Source: Diorhabda sublineata (lineage: Eukaryota; Arthropoda; Insecta; Coleoptera; Chrysomelidae). From it: 64,000 bases of DNA. Both the position numbers and the translations under genes were made by a program. Positions within the stretch are counted from its first letter, which is position 1, and each line of letters opens with the position of its first letter. Below, piece by piece: positions 36,241 through 46,584 of this stretch. The stretch spans positions 6,138,001 through 6,202,000 of the forward strand of contig NC_079482.1 in assembly GCF_026230105.1 (NCBI RefSeq). The letters are read 5' to 3'. Under the pieces are notes generated by a model. The model ran no database searches, was not told the origin of the DNA, and saw nothing but the letters and a program-made list of their open reading frames with translations.

Positions 36241-37030
36241 TGGTCCGATATGTAGATGATTGAATTACTGCCGATGCCGTACCAAAGAATCAAATTGAAA
36301 ACATAAATCAGAAATTCAATTCTTATCATAAAAAACTGCAATTCACAATCGAGGTCGTGCAAAATAATAGAATCAATTTTCTTGATGTCACATTATATAA
36401 AATTAACAGTAACATAAGAACAGAATGGTATACGAAACCCACTTGGTCAGTGATGATAAGTTTGGCCGGTAGATCTATCCAACTATCAAATACTGAATTT
36501 AGATGTTTAGAAATTAAAAAACTGCATTGAAAAAAAAAATAATAATTATCCAGAAAAAATGATAGATAATATATTCAAGAAAAGAATAAACAGATACTAC
36601 AATCAATTAGAAACCAAAACAGAAACCATATGTACCATACGTACAAGGAGTTTCCCAACAATTATAAAATTATTTCAGTAAATATCACAAAGGACATAAT
36701 ACATTATCCAAATATTTCACTAAATTAAAATCTAAAGCACCAAAAAACAAAAGAAGTAATGTTATATATAAAGTGCCTTGTACTAATTGTTACGCTGTCT
36801 ACATAGGGCAGATATCACAGTACCTAGAAAATAGACTAAGAGGTCATCAATACAATTAAAAAAAAATAGAACTGCATTAACTTACCATGAAATATCAAAA
36901 AAAACTAATTTAATTATAAAGATTCAACAATTCTTGAAAAGGAATATAATACACGAAAAAGAGAATTTTTCGAAATGGTTCACATTCATAATAACGAAAA
37001 TGCTGTAAATGATAAAAATACCTAAATAAT
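36240..37030 (+). mobile_element. Penelope-like element: RT tail and GIY-YIG endonuclease relic
   Basis: The plus strand reads YVDD*ITADAVPKNQ (RT catalytic box), FNSYHKKLQFTIEVVQNNRI, NFLDVTLYKINSNIRTEWYT, KPTWS and AGRSIQ, then a linker, SNVIYKVPCTNCYAVYIGQI and LRGHQYN, and finally KILEKEYNTRKREFFEMVHI. The order RT (LQFTxE, INFLDVT, WYxKPT), then KxxCxxCxxxYIGQT of the GIY-YIG nuclease, is specific to Penelope-like retroelements. Stops and shifts occur in every part, and the N-terminal RT is missing because the sequence starts at the YVDD box right after the Gypsy piece. Confidence 0.88.
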
Positions 37031-37812
37031 CTGAATAAAATTTATAGCTTCATTTTGTAAATTCTAATAAAACTACAAATAATTTAATTAATTACTGCTA
37101 TATATTTGAGTTGTGAAGACGGGAAAAATTAGAACAAAGTTCTATTTTGATTTTATTCTTATTTTTATATTCATGATGAAGGAGATCTTTTGATTAAAAT
37201 ATAAATACGCAAATCTTTTAAAATTTATGAAAAAAAAACTTTGAATTTTGAAATAGAGGAGACCTAAAATCAAGAACATTTAGGAACATAAATATGATAA
37301 ATTGAATGTGAAATTACGGTTTTAAAAACTTGAAGCAATAATGCTGAGTTGTCACATCTACTACTCAGGGTCAACTATCAAACACATGTTCAAATGCATA
37401 CATGGGAATACTGTTCAAAATATTTCGACATTGATATAAAATCCTGTCAAGAAATGATAATCAAAAAATTAAAGTGTTGCAATTGGTACTTTCATTCAAT
37501 TTTAACTTATGGATTACCTACAAATTAGGAAAATTTTTAATTCTAAACTATCTTTTATTGTTCATCTCTACTGGATAGATAACAGTGAATATAATGAAAA
37601 TAATTTCAATAATAAAGGAAATGTTATGTCTAATGATTAACTAAAATGATAATTTCATATTCGGAACTGTGTATATATGAAAATTCACTTTTTATTACAA
37701 TTTAATTATCTTACAAAGAAGCTGGTTTAACATAGTCGAAGGTCATAATACTAGAAATGCAATGATGAAACAAAGTAAAAGAAATAATGTTTAAAAAGGA
37801 GGATTCAATATT
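37031..37812. other. No recognised feature
   Basis: AT-rich; presumably Penelope 3' flank at the start. No motif. Confidence 0.45.
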
Positions 37813-37814
37813 AC

Positions 37815-39130
37815 AGAGGGTGTCTCATAAGTAATGTCGGTGTAAATTCCTACGCCTCAATATAAACATGTCGTAATTTTTCAAAGATTGGTCTCTAATT
37901 CTAAGAAGACTACAATTGCTTTATTTTTTCTGACCATTCTCTATTGGTTTATTTATTATAAGACATTATCGGAAACAAAAGTATAAAGCAGCCATGTCAG
38001 CAAGCAAAATACTCAGTTAATGAGCGAAAGACACTTTATTAGTGGATGTTTTAAGAAAAACGTCCAATAAAGATGAGTCAACAGCCCCTTGCTCTTCCGA
38101 AAGGTTTCATTAGACACTAATCAGAATAGTAACTAATGTACCATTAGACCAGGACCATTCTAAGGGCAGTCAGTGCGAGCTTCCCAGCTTTTTGTCGTGT
38201 AAAAATCAATAAATTAAGTTGTGTATTACTCAAACTTAACGAAACTTGAAATAAACTCTTACACTGAATTTCCACTCAAGTATCCTACTAATTAGAATCG
38301 ACGTCGATCAGTATTTAAACAAAAGCGGAAGGTTCTACACCGAGTATGCACTGCTGTACAGCCTGGAAAATTTTCACATATCATCCTTCACAGCTGGACT
38401 GGCGTTTTGTGAAATATTGATGGAAAATAAAAACCAAAGTGCGAGCTTCAGTTTTATCCCTTTTGTATTGAATTTGAGGAGAGAAGCAAGATGTTCATCC
38501 ATTTTGCTGACAATAATCCTGAGGTTTCCTAATCTCTATAAAAGGATTCACGTAGAGCGATCAATTCTTCACCTTCTTCTTCTTCTTCTCCTTCAACGTA
38601 TTGTATAGGCCTTAGGCATCCTTGAGATGTTGATGTCCATGATTCTATCCATCTTTTTGGATGTCCCTGTCGTCGTGTTCCTCGTTTATCGTCTCGTGCG
38701 ATAATTTCTAATCTTTCTCTGGTCATGTGTTCGTTCCAAGCTCTTCTACATTTACGTCCCCATCTGACTATGTCTTCCACCTCACATTCATGTCTTATGT
38801 CTGTGTTTCTCTGCCTGTAATTGGTTGCTGGGTGGAAACAGTAGCCTGTTGACTGCCACTGCCGATTCCAAGCACTGGTAAAGGAGGAGGGTTTTCGGGT
38901 GAGGCCAGCAACCTGCCGGACTGCTCACAGATCCAACGATCAATTCTTCACTAATTTCTTGTGGTGCGATATAGTGGCCTTCTAAATCACCAGATTTATA
39001 TTTAACTGAGATTTTTTTCGTCGGGACTATTAAAAATAAGATATACCTTAAGAGATTGGTAAATTAATTGAAAATATGAAGTAATGAGACAACTGGGATA
39101 GCAATCTTGTTTCCTGGTACGGAAATATAC
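37815..39130 (+). mobile_element. IS630/mariner-like relic split by a LINE insertion
   Basis: An AGAGGGTGTCTCATAAGT-like outer end at about 37816 opens the piece. Plus-strand remnants follow: a decayed N-terminus near 37990-38150, then TAGLAFCEILMENKNQSASF (family 'RxxFCExxMEKxN') near 38390-38450, and after the LINE (38573-38936) the C-terminal block WPSKSPDLYLTEIFFVGTIK and NKIYLKRLV (WPxRSPDLTPLDFFLWGxIK), with the SPD Asp kept. Stops and shifts abound. The first and second Asp blocks are not readable. Confidence 0.65.
38573..38936 (-). mobile_element. 5'-truncated LINE with (GAA)n tail and 15-bp target duplication
   Basis: CGATCAATTCTTCAC occurs at 38558-38572 and again at 38937-38951, directly flanking this 364-bp minus-strand insertion. 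The frame 38529-38780 reads EDIVRWGRKCRRAWNEHMTR, ERLEIIARDDKRGTRRQGHP and KRWIESWTSTSQ, the standard tail of RTE/craniofacial-type LINE ORFs. A GAAGAAGAAG tail lies next to the left duplication, as expected for target-primed insertion of a minus-strand copy. It interrupts the IS630-like relic. Confidence 0.93.
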
Positions 39131-39810
39131 GTAATTCGTACTCATCGTGCATAACGCAACTACTGAAATTTAAATATATACCAGAGAAGCCCTCTAATCC
39201 CTTGAATTCTATAAAATGGTGTCAAATAACAATCAAATTATGGTCGTAAGAAATTGAGAAAGAAGAAATCTATCGTAACACTCCAGGTCTGAAACAAGAG
39301 GAGATATTTTTTTCTTATTCTACCAAATGGTCTCAAGAGATTTTTCGATATGCGAAGATAAGCTACGACGAGTTACTGGTATGCTAACAGAGGTCTATTA
39401 ATTTTTTGTAGGAACCAAGGAATACCTTAAGCCGTTTACAACTGTAAGGGACTTGAGTGTCTATGTATATTTATTTTATTGACAAAAATTTATGGTTGAT
39501 TGTAAAGCGTCAAAAATGAAGGATTGCTTCATAAAATAGGCATTTTTTCATTTCAGTTATCCTAGGTATCTCACCTTGGATTTAAATAGAGAAGTGCATT
39601 CTAAAAATATGTGACTAGATGTCTCATCCTCAGTTAGAATAAGGGGATGTTCTCAGAAATACCTAACTTGACCTAGAGATGCTGTTAGTTGCTTGAAAAA
39701 TACCACTGTATTAGAAAGTATGCAAACTATACAGCATATTTTTCAAGTTTGAAGACTCCACGTTGTTTGGCAGTAGTGAATGTTTTCAGTGAATTTGTAA
39801 AAATGAAAAT
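39131..39810. other. No recognised feature
   Basis: AT-rich; no motif that I can support. The end may include the mariner N-terminus. Confidence 0.4.
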
Positions 39811-39814
39811 AATT

Positions 39815-40500
39815 AGCCTAAGCACCACCAATATAAAAGATGAACTAAACTCTACTCTGGCTGAGACTGCTTCTTCGTTATAAACATTAAAATGTTGGAT
39901 AGCAGAGTTTAAACGAGGCTTAAAACCAGCATCGTAGTGGTCGACCAAATGAGGTGAAGACTCCAGAAATGTTGGAGAAAATCCTCAAAGCAGTACTGGA
40001 TGATCGTCAGCTGAAATTACGCGAGCTAACAGACATAGTGTGGACATAAGAAAGCTGTGCGCAAGATGGGTGCCGCGTTTATTCACACTGGAACACAAAC
40101 AGCGTAGTGAAAATATTTCCATCGAGTGTTTTGCAATATTTCACAGAAATAAAGCCCTATTTTGGATAAAACGGGCTCCAAAGAATATAAAGACCGTCTA
40201 CTCTGCAGGCAAGTTCATGGTGTCTGTTTTGTGAGATACGCGTGGGATATTTTTCATTGACCATCTCGTAAAAGGAAAAACTATCAACGGCGAGTTTTAT
40301 GCGAACTTATTGCGGCGTTTAAACGACGAAATCAAGCAAAACGGCAGCATTTGGCTAAGAAGAAAGTGTTGTTTCATCAACACAATGCACCAATTCTAAC
40401 ACCCGTTATTGCAATTGCCAAAATTAATGAATTTCTACCTCTTACACTCTATTCGCCAGATTTAGCCCCCTCGTATCATTTTATGTGCACCGACTTTTTT
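39815..40500 (+). mobile_element. Mariner transposase relic
   Basis: Plus-strand blocks: LKCWIAEFKRGLKP (family TIKRWxAEFKRGR), a frameshifted TPEMLEKILKAVLDDRQLKL and RELTD, DIRKLCARWVPRLFTLEHKQ (KLSARWVPRLLT), then after loss of DETW, SAGKFMVSVL and FFIDHLVKGKTINGEFYANL, LRRLNDEIKQ, KKKVLFHQHNAPIL (family HQDNAPxH; the catalytic Asp is His here) and LPLTLYSPDLAPSYHFMC (third block, SPD kept). Frame changes at least four times. Similar blocks in the 61-63 kb copies suggest related families. Confidence 0.82.
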
Positions 40501-40690
40501 TAATGTGTTTTTTGTTAGACAGGTACTTCTGGGATAATCGCAGTTTATTTCTACTTGATTCCATTAATTAGACAGATCACTTGCAGTTATAATTTCTCGA
40601 AAGTATCTCCGCAGCATACATTAAGCCTCTTAGATCTACATGGATCTTTATAATTTAACATTCTCTTACTAGGAACCTTACAGTTTAGAT

Positions 40691-41420
40691 CAGGGATTCC
40701 CAAACCATTTTAGGCAACAGACCCCTTTTCCTAACTGAACTGATATCTGAGACCCCCGTAATTACTTTACAATTACTTTACTTACAAGAAAAAAAATAGA
40801 TATAGAATTTTTTAATTATTTACCCAGAAGAATTACCAATTAAGAAACTTTGCGGTTGGTTAAGTGAGTTGACAATATTTAGTCATCAAAATTTATCAAA
40901 TTAAATACAATAAAACTCAGTAAATATCAAGTGTAATTGATAATTATTAATACAAGTTACGTAAGAATACTTGAGTAGAAATTTAAATCGCAAAGTGAAG
41001 ATAAAAAAATGAAAAATTCAGTGCGATGGATGATTCTGGTGATTTTCTATCAATCTAACTAAATTCGGTTCAATATTGGTGAGTTGCAGCATTAAATCAC
41101 CACGTTCGTTGATTTTGTTGTGTCAAAATGTTTGTAACCACACTCAAACCTTTTTCGACGAGGTAAGTTGGTGGAAAGGTATGGATAAGGTATTTTTCAG
41201 CAATGTTCCACAATGTAGGATACTGTGTTTTAATGTTGCGTTGCAACCAGAATGTCTGATAGCCTTGGTTGAACTTCTCCTCAAATAAGAACTCGGGTTA
41301 GTTAATACGAACCGATTTTTAGACGTCGTCGACCCCCAAAAACAGTTTTCGTTTATGTCGATCCCTTGGAAATTGATATTGATCACAAGGGGTCAATATC
41401 GACCACTTTGGGAATCTCTG
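40691..41420 (-). mobile_element. hAT element, short form, with 8-bp target duplication
   Basis: The 730-bp element starts CAGGGATTCCCAAACC and ends with the inverted GGGAATCTCTG, flanked on both sides by GTTTAGAT (40683-40690 and 41421-41428). The minus strand around 41020-41150 still reads LMLQLTNIEPNLVRLIENHQ and NHPSH, the very C-terminus of hAT transposases of the ZBED5/SCAND3-like type (DLRLxLTxIxPxI). The rest of the transposase is gone. It is thus an internal-deletion derivative of an autonomous hAT rather than a MITE of unrelated origin. Confidence 0.92.
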
Positions 41421-41428
41421 GTTTAGAT

Positions 41429-42227
41429 TAATAAATGAAGCAAAAGTTTTGTTAAGTCATGAAAACAACAGCTGTCATGCACAAAGCTTTTTACATTTAA
41501 GTAAATTAAAAATATACAACATAACATTACTATTTTTTATCTTTTGACGTTATCATATTTTTAAGAGCAAAAGGTATTTTTAGACCCCTACAATATTGTC
41601 AAATCAACAGTTTCCATCCGGATTTTTATACTAATATTGTATTTTACTATAAAAACTGCAATTGAAAGTTTCTTGTAATCTAAAAATAATGTTCACAAAA
41701 AATTTCTATAATCAAAGACAGTGACTTAACATTTTCGTTTTATTTTTTATAAATTACACTTGTGCGCCGGTTGGAAAAATACATAACAAACTCTTAAACT
41801 GTCATTCACGTTAACAATGTCTAGTATTAAATTTCTTTTCTTTATTTATAGTGTAAGGAACTGTTTAATATTTCTAGGCATGCATCCGCCGCTGATTTGA
41901 TCCATGTCGATTGTAAATGTGCAGCAGCACGTTCGGTCGGCAATAATCTTTTCTTAATACCTGCCGCTTTTGGAGCAAATCAATTCTAGGATCAGTTCTA
42001 ATGCGGCTCAACATACCGATGTTTACAGATATAGGTATCGACCGGTAGTAGTCGGTCGATAGCTCGAACTAACATTATTCGTAGGTGTAATCTGGCTCGT
42101 ATTTCATTCATTTCAAACATGATCACAATACCGATCAACGATCACGGACTAGTGATTGGACATGTTTGGAATTGAGAGGATAATGGACAATACATTTTCA
42201 TCGAGATTAATAAGAGCTAGTTTATCT
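41429..42227. other. No recognised feature
   Basis: AT-rich; no motif. A GC-richer patch at 41880-42060 ('catcgatcgaccggtag'-like) has no readable frame. Confidence 0.45.
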
Positions 42228-42375
42228 GAAATTAGATTGAATATTGAATAAGTTTTACAATAATGGTCAACATAATTAGTGTATGTACAAGGAGATACGA
42301 ATAAATCGCTGACAATAACTATAACGATTTGGCCGTATATCTCTTAATATTGTGTATCCATTGACTATTTGTAAT
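42228..42375 (+). repeat. Direct repeat, left copy (about 148 bp)
   Basis: Shares 'attgaatattgaataagttt', 'cataattagtgtatgtaca', 'gacaataactataac' and 'gatttggccg' in the same order with 43033-43175. It ends exactly where the LINE fragment begins. Confidence 0.85.
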
Positions 42376-43032
42376 AGGCTCACACAGCAACCTGCCTATG
42401 AGGATGATGTTGACATTATGGCACAAACCACTAAGGTTTTTTCAGGTTCAAGAGTTCGAGCGAGCAGCTGAAGCAAGATAACTCAAAATCAATTAACATA
42501 AAACCATGTACATGAATGAGAACCTCAAGAAGAACCCCGACCTCCTAGACCACGTATCAAGTAAGAGAACATCACTTCCCTGTGTGCCACTAATTCAAAT
42601 ATCTTGGAGACATAATAAATGAAGAAAATTACGTGATAACATAGATCAAAGCAAGATCGACAAGTGAACTGCTGGAACATAAGATCCTACGAAAGATTTT
42701 TGTCCCTGTTTGCGATAACGGTGCGTGGAGGATCCACAGGAATGTTGAGCTGAGAGAGATGTATGGCGACTTAGATTTGGTGGTGTTTGAGGTGAATGGG
42801 ACACGTGGGATCGAGACCCATGCATAGCCATGTATAGAGTTCCCGGAGGGCAGCGACTGAGAGGAAGACGGCACTTTCGTTGGTTGGAGGACGTTGAGGA
42901 GGACCTGATCCAGCTAAGAGTGTGACGTTGCAGGCACCATACTCAGGACAGAATAGATTGGCAGCCGATTATTGAGGAGGCCCTAGTTTTCAAAGGACCG
43001 TAGCGCTGATTGAAGAGAAGAAGAAGATATAT
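42376..43032 (+). mobile_element. LINE 3' fragment bounded by long direct repeats
   Basis: Plus-strand blocks: AYEDDVDIMAQTTKVFSGSR (the RT catalytic box, AYADD in the family, here AYEDD), then LLEHKILRKIFVPVCDNGAW, RIHRNVELREMYGDLDLV, and the tail RHFRWLEDVEEDLIQLRV and DRIDWQPIIEEALVFKGP. The closing pattern GRxxxRWxDxVEEDL ... DRxxWRxIxxxA is standard for a large group of arthropod LINEs. It ends in GAAGAAGAAG. Stops and shifts are present. Both borders coincide with the direct repeats, so the repeats may be an extremely long target-site duplication. Confidence 0.85.
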
Positions 43033-43175
43033 GAAACTATATTGAATATTAAATAAGTTATACTGTAATGATAATCATAATTAGTGTCTGTACAGGAGAA
43101 TCCGAATATTTCGGTGACAATAACTATAACTAGATTTGGCCGAATAATTGTATATCTATTGACCGTTTTCGTAAT
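43033..43175 (+). repeat. Direct repeat, right copy (about 143 bp)
   Basis: Partner of 42228-42375, clearly diverged by substitutions and small indels, starting directly after the LINE tail. Confidence 0.85.
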
Positions 43176-43214
43176 TAACGTATAGTCATTAAAAATATTG
43201 TGAAGTCACCTGCA

Positions 43215-43265
43215 TAAATTGCGTTACCCTTGATCCCTGTGTGGGATCAAGGGTAACGCAATTTA
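43215..43265. repeat. Perfect 23-bp inverted repeat with 5-base loop
   Basis: TAAATTGCGTTACCCTTGAT-CCC pairs without a mismatch with the arm 43243-43265; the loop is TGTGT (43238-43242). The match stops sharply at both outer ends. No neighbouring element explains it. Confidence 0.97.
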
Positions 43266-44140
43266 GAAGCTGCTGCTTCTACGTATTCACAAGAAAACAT
43301 TGAAATCTATAAAAATCAGTTATTCGAACCAATCAGTAGCACTAGCTGATGTAGTCTTTAGCTCGGAATAGATACTTCGAACGGTAGGATGTTACCGAGC
43401 TTTGATAAGGAATCCGTAATTGGATTATTCAACTTTTGATACTATATAAAAATGTATTTTATCTTGTTTTAATTTATTAATTTATTTCGATGACGACTAT
43501 GGAAATGCATATTTTTTTTTCACAATCATGTGAAAGAATTATTTGGTTCCGTAAAACCAGATTTATAAAAAAACCAGGCTCATAAAACTAATGTAGTCCA
43601 GCGATTTATTATTCTGCTAAACATTTTATTAATAATCTTTTATCATTATTATAATCTAAACTGTGAAAGTTGAGTGATACTTTTTCACAACGACTGCGCA
43701 AAAGTACTTAACGCACGAGTATCATACAATATTTTATCTATGATCATATTAAAAAAACTATAAATATATATTTGTGAAACAATTTTACAACGTACGTGCC
43801 ATAATCTAATTATCTAAGATATAAACTGATTTTATTTACTTAAATTAATATTTACAATTAAATTTGGACAATTGTTTATAGTATTAATTAATATTTTTGG
43901 TATTTTTTTTTTCATTGTGACTTCACTACTCAAAAATTGTTTGGTTTGGTTTTAATCTATTTATTTTTGGGATTGATTTTGATTAATAAATTTATTCGGG
44001 GAGCTATTTGAAGTGGTAATTATGAGAATTTGAAAGAGATACTTTTTATTTTCAATACTAGCACATTAAAGGATGATTATAAACTCAAATTTTTAATACT
44101 CTTCACTTTATTATCTATATTAAGGATTCCGAAATTGGTC
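43266..44140. other. No recognised feature
   Basis: AT-rich sequence with poly(T) tracts; no motif. Confidence 0.5.
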
Positions 44141-44144
44141 CAGG

Positions 44145-44900
44145 TGAACCTTCAGAGAACATGCGTGACTCTAAATTAAAATTTTATCTCTTCCGTTTCC
44201 TGAGACACTCTACTAGTGAAAGTTTTTTTCCTTCTTCTATCTATTAATAGATGTTTGCGATCACCATTTTTTTTTATTTCTGGTGGTATGTCTAAGGTAA
44301 GGTTTTTCTACGTTTTATCGTGCCTAGCAATTCACGTTCTCTTCGTATTCTCCTGAGAATTTTTGCGTTGGCTTTTCTCACCTTAAGTGGATACACATCT
44401 CAAATACCTCTAATCTGTTTATGGTGTGTTATATATCGTTCAATAGCACGTAGCATTTTGTAAATCTTGAGAAGGGGGATTGCTTTTACTATCCTCCACT
44501 TAATCTCTACGTCTGATGACCAGTCCTGCGGGTAATTACTAGGAATTTTGTCTTTTTTATGTTGGTATTGATTCCCAAAAGTCGACTGTGTATTATAATT
44601 ATGTAGAGGAGCCTTCGAGATACATTCAGTTTTCTTACATTTATTTTCAGACCCCTACTATTTCTATTAATTTTCGAGTCATGTACCTTAAATCATAATG
44701 ACCCTGTGCTATTATTATTCGATCTTCGCAATACGTGTAGAGTGTAGTGTTGTCACTAGGAGATATTCCCATTCACCTGCATTTCCGCTTCCACATCTTG
44801 AGTAGATCTTGAATAGCGTTGGCGAGAGTCAACAACCCTTATTTTCAACTTTTCGTGACAGTAAACCCATATAGTTAACCCAGAAGACAGATATACAAAC
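44145..44900 (-). mobile_element. LINE reverse transcriptase C-terminal relic
   Basis: Minus-strand remnants in order: NTNIKKTKFLVITRRTGHQT (family INxxKTKxMxxSR), then ERYITHHKQIRGI, RRIRRERELLGTIKRRKTLP (family MxxERELxxTIKxRKLxYLGH) and NKKKW. The TIKRRKxxYxGH block is widespread in RTE/CR1-like insect LINEs, and the fragment at 57229-57480 carries the same block. Heavily degraded. Confidence 0.6.
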
Positions 44901-45059
44901 AACAAATAGACAACAGAAAGTCAAAATCAAATACACAATAGGAAAACAAAATGAGAGTTCTTTTTATCATATTTCAATATAGAAACTAATCGGAGGAGCC
45001 AAAGTGAATAATCAATAAATATTTCATTTTTGGAATCCGAAAATATCATGCCTTGACCT

Positions 45060-45195
45060 CATTGGCCGAAAAAAACTATTTTTACTTTCTTGTGATCACG
45101 TTCATATGATAAAATATTTTGTTTCGGCTTTAATTTGGATTTTGGGATAAAATTGCGTACCCAAGTTTCATCTACTGTGAAGTATCGACAGAACT
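45060..45195 (-). mobile_element. Mariner fragment with DETW block
   Basis: Minus strand: CRYFTVDETWVRNFIPKSKL then KPKQN and SYERDHKKVK, equivalent to the first catalytic block VTVDETWVHHYTPESKQQ and PKKAK. Only this short segment remains; the Asp of DETW is intact. Confidence 0.75.
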
Positions 45196-45199
45196 TGGA

Positions 45200-46390
45200 T
45201 TAAGTTTCGTTTAAGGTGAGTTGTATATCTGTCTTAGATAAGACAGGCATAGTTGGACCTAAAACAGACAACAATTGTTAATCATAGAGTCAAGATATAA
45301 AAACAGCTAATGACAAACAATACTTACATAAATGGATAATAATCAGACAGAGATTAAAGCGATAATTTGACAACGGACTAATATACAAGAGGTAGAATTA
45401 GCCGGCTGAGGTACTTTCCTTTTTAGAGTCGTACCTAACTTTGGATATAAAACTTTTTACAATGAAATATTTTTTTCTGTAGTGTTTATTGCTATTACAA
45501 CTTTTCGTATTTATTGATGTTCAATTAAATAGGAAGTAAATGTGTATTACCAACAATTTATCAACACAAACGAAATGAACTGCATTCTTTTATAATCTTG
45601 TTTGTAATATTTGACCTACTGATATTTCCGATTCGATCTTGATCTGTCGTGTTTATTCCTTACTGTAGGCTAAATATTACATCAATATTTACATCTAATG
45701 CTTACAAATAATGTTAACGATAGAAGTACGTTGATCAGTTCGAAATGTATCAAATACTAAATACACATTTTCGCTCTAGTTAATCATCTGTTATGTAAAG
45801 CTGTTAACTTTCAAAACAACTATTTCAAAATGCCCATCACCATCGGCACGAGATAGAGAAAAAATGTTTTTGCAAAAATAAAATCTTCTGTTAATAGGTA
45901 GTAAGTGTCGCATCAAAATTAATTGCTGACAGAACAACTATTTCACATTGAATCGTTCACGTTACTTTCTATTCACACGGTGTGGACTATCCACTGAGAA
46001 AATTAGTACGTTTAGAAAAACAGAGGCGGGAATTTGGGCAGGTTCAGAGGATTTAAAACTCGGAAACTTACTCTAGCAAAATATGTTGATGAAATGGAAA
46101 ATATTTGGCTTTTCTTTGAAGCATACTCCAGCCATTATTTTGTGTATATGCAAGTGAATGACGTCCAACTGTTTTTTTTTACCAAAACCAAAACAAAATT
46201 TGCAAATTAGGATTTTTTCGTGATTGCCTAGAGACTTGAATATCTATACTATACAGGCAGCTCAACATAAATCTTCTGATTGGGCTCAGTTCATTTAGTA
46301 AATGTTGCAAGCAGCACGGGACGCTATTGGATATTGTTTTAGGTATTTTATCATAATATAGACAAAGTTACTATCAAGATCATTGCTTCT
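45200..46390. other. No recognised feature
   Basis: AT-rich sequence. Nothing readable. Confidence 0.45.
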
Positions 46391-46391
46391 A

Positions 46392-46550
46392 AGTTAGAAT
46401 TTCTGGAACCGTTGGCGATTTTCATACTGTCTTCAGTGTTATCATCTTCAGAGAATGAAAGTAAACAGTTTACCTTCAATCTCTGAAGACGATAACTTGG
46501 TTATCGAAACGCCCGTAGGACATTGTAAATTGTGAGTGTTGGTGTAGTAT
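46392..46550 (+). repeat. Penelope-type repeat end with long hairpin and hammerhead-like core
   Basis: The sequence AATTTCTGGAACCGTTGGC at about 46399 recurs at about 51806. It is followed by an inverted repeat with 29-base arms (46438-46466 and 46468-46496, three mismatches, one-base loop). Its right arm leads into CTGAAGA (46483-46489), a GATAAC/GTTATC stem (46491-46505) and GAAA (46506-46509), then ACG-CC-CGT and a possible strand pairing back to CAATCT. This is the layout of a hammerhead ribozyme (CUGANGA, stem II, GAAA, stem III). Penelope elements are known to carry such ribozymes. No Penelope ORF lies next to it. Confidence 0.55.
46483..46525 (+). ncRNA. Candidate hammerhead ribozyme (degenerate)
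   Basis: Core CTGAAGA at 46483-46489 fits the CUGANGA consensus; stem II GATAAC-TTG-G/TTATC (6 bp, with one extra C before it); core GAAA; stem III ACG/CGT with loop CC and the A-U pair that closes the core; cleavage position A46517; stem I CAATCT (46477-46482) with GGACATTG (46518-46525), three pairs including one wobble, a two-base bulge, then three pairs. The extra C at stem II and the short stem III may make it inactive. Seen as a fold; ribozyme activity is inference. Confidence 0.4.
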
Positions 46551-46576
46551 ATTCAAGATCATTGTATGATCTATGA

Positions 46577-46584
46577 ACGAGAAT
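46577..46584. repeat. hAT target-site duplication, left copy
   Basis: ACGAGAAT, identical to 48852-48859. Confidence 0.93.
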
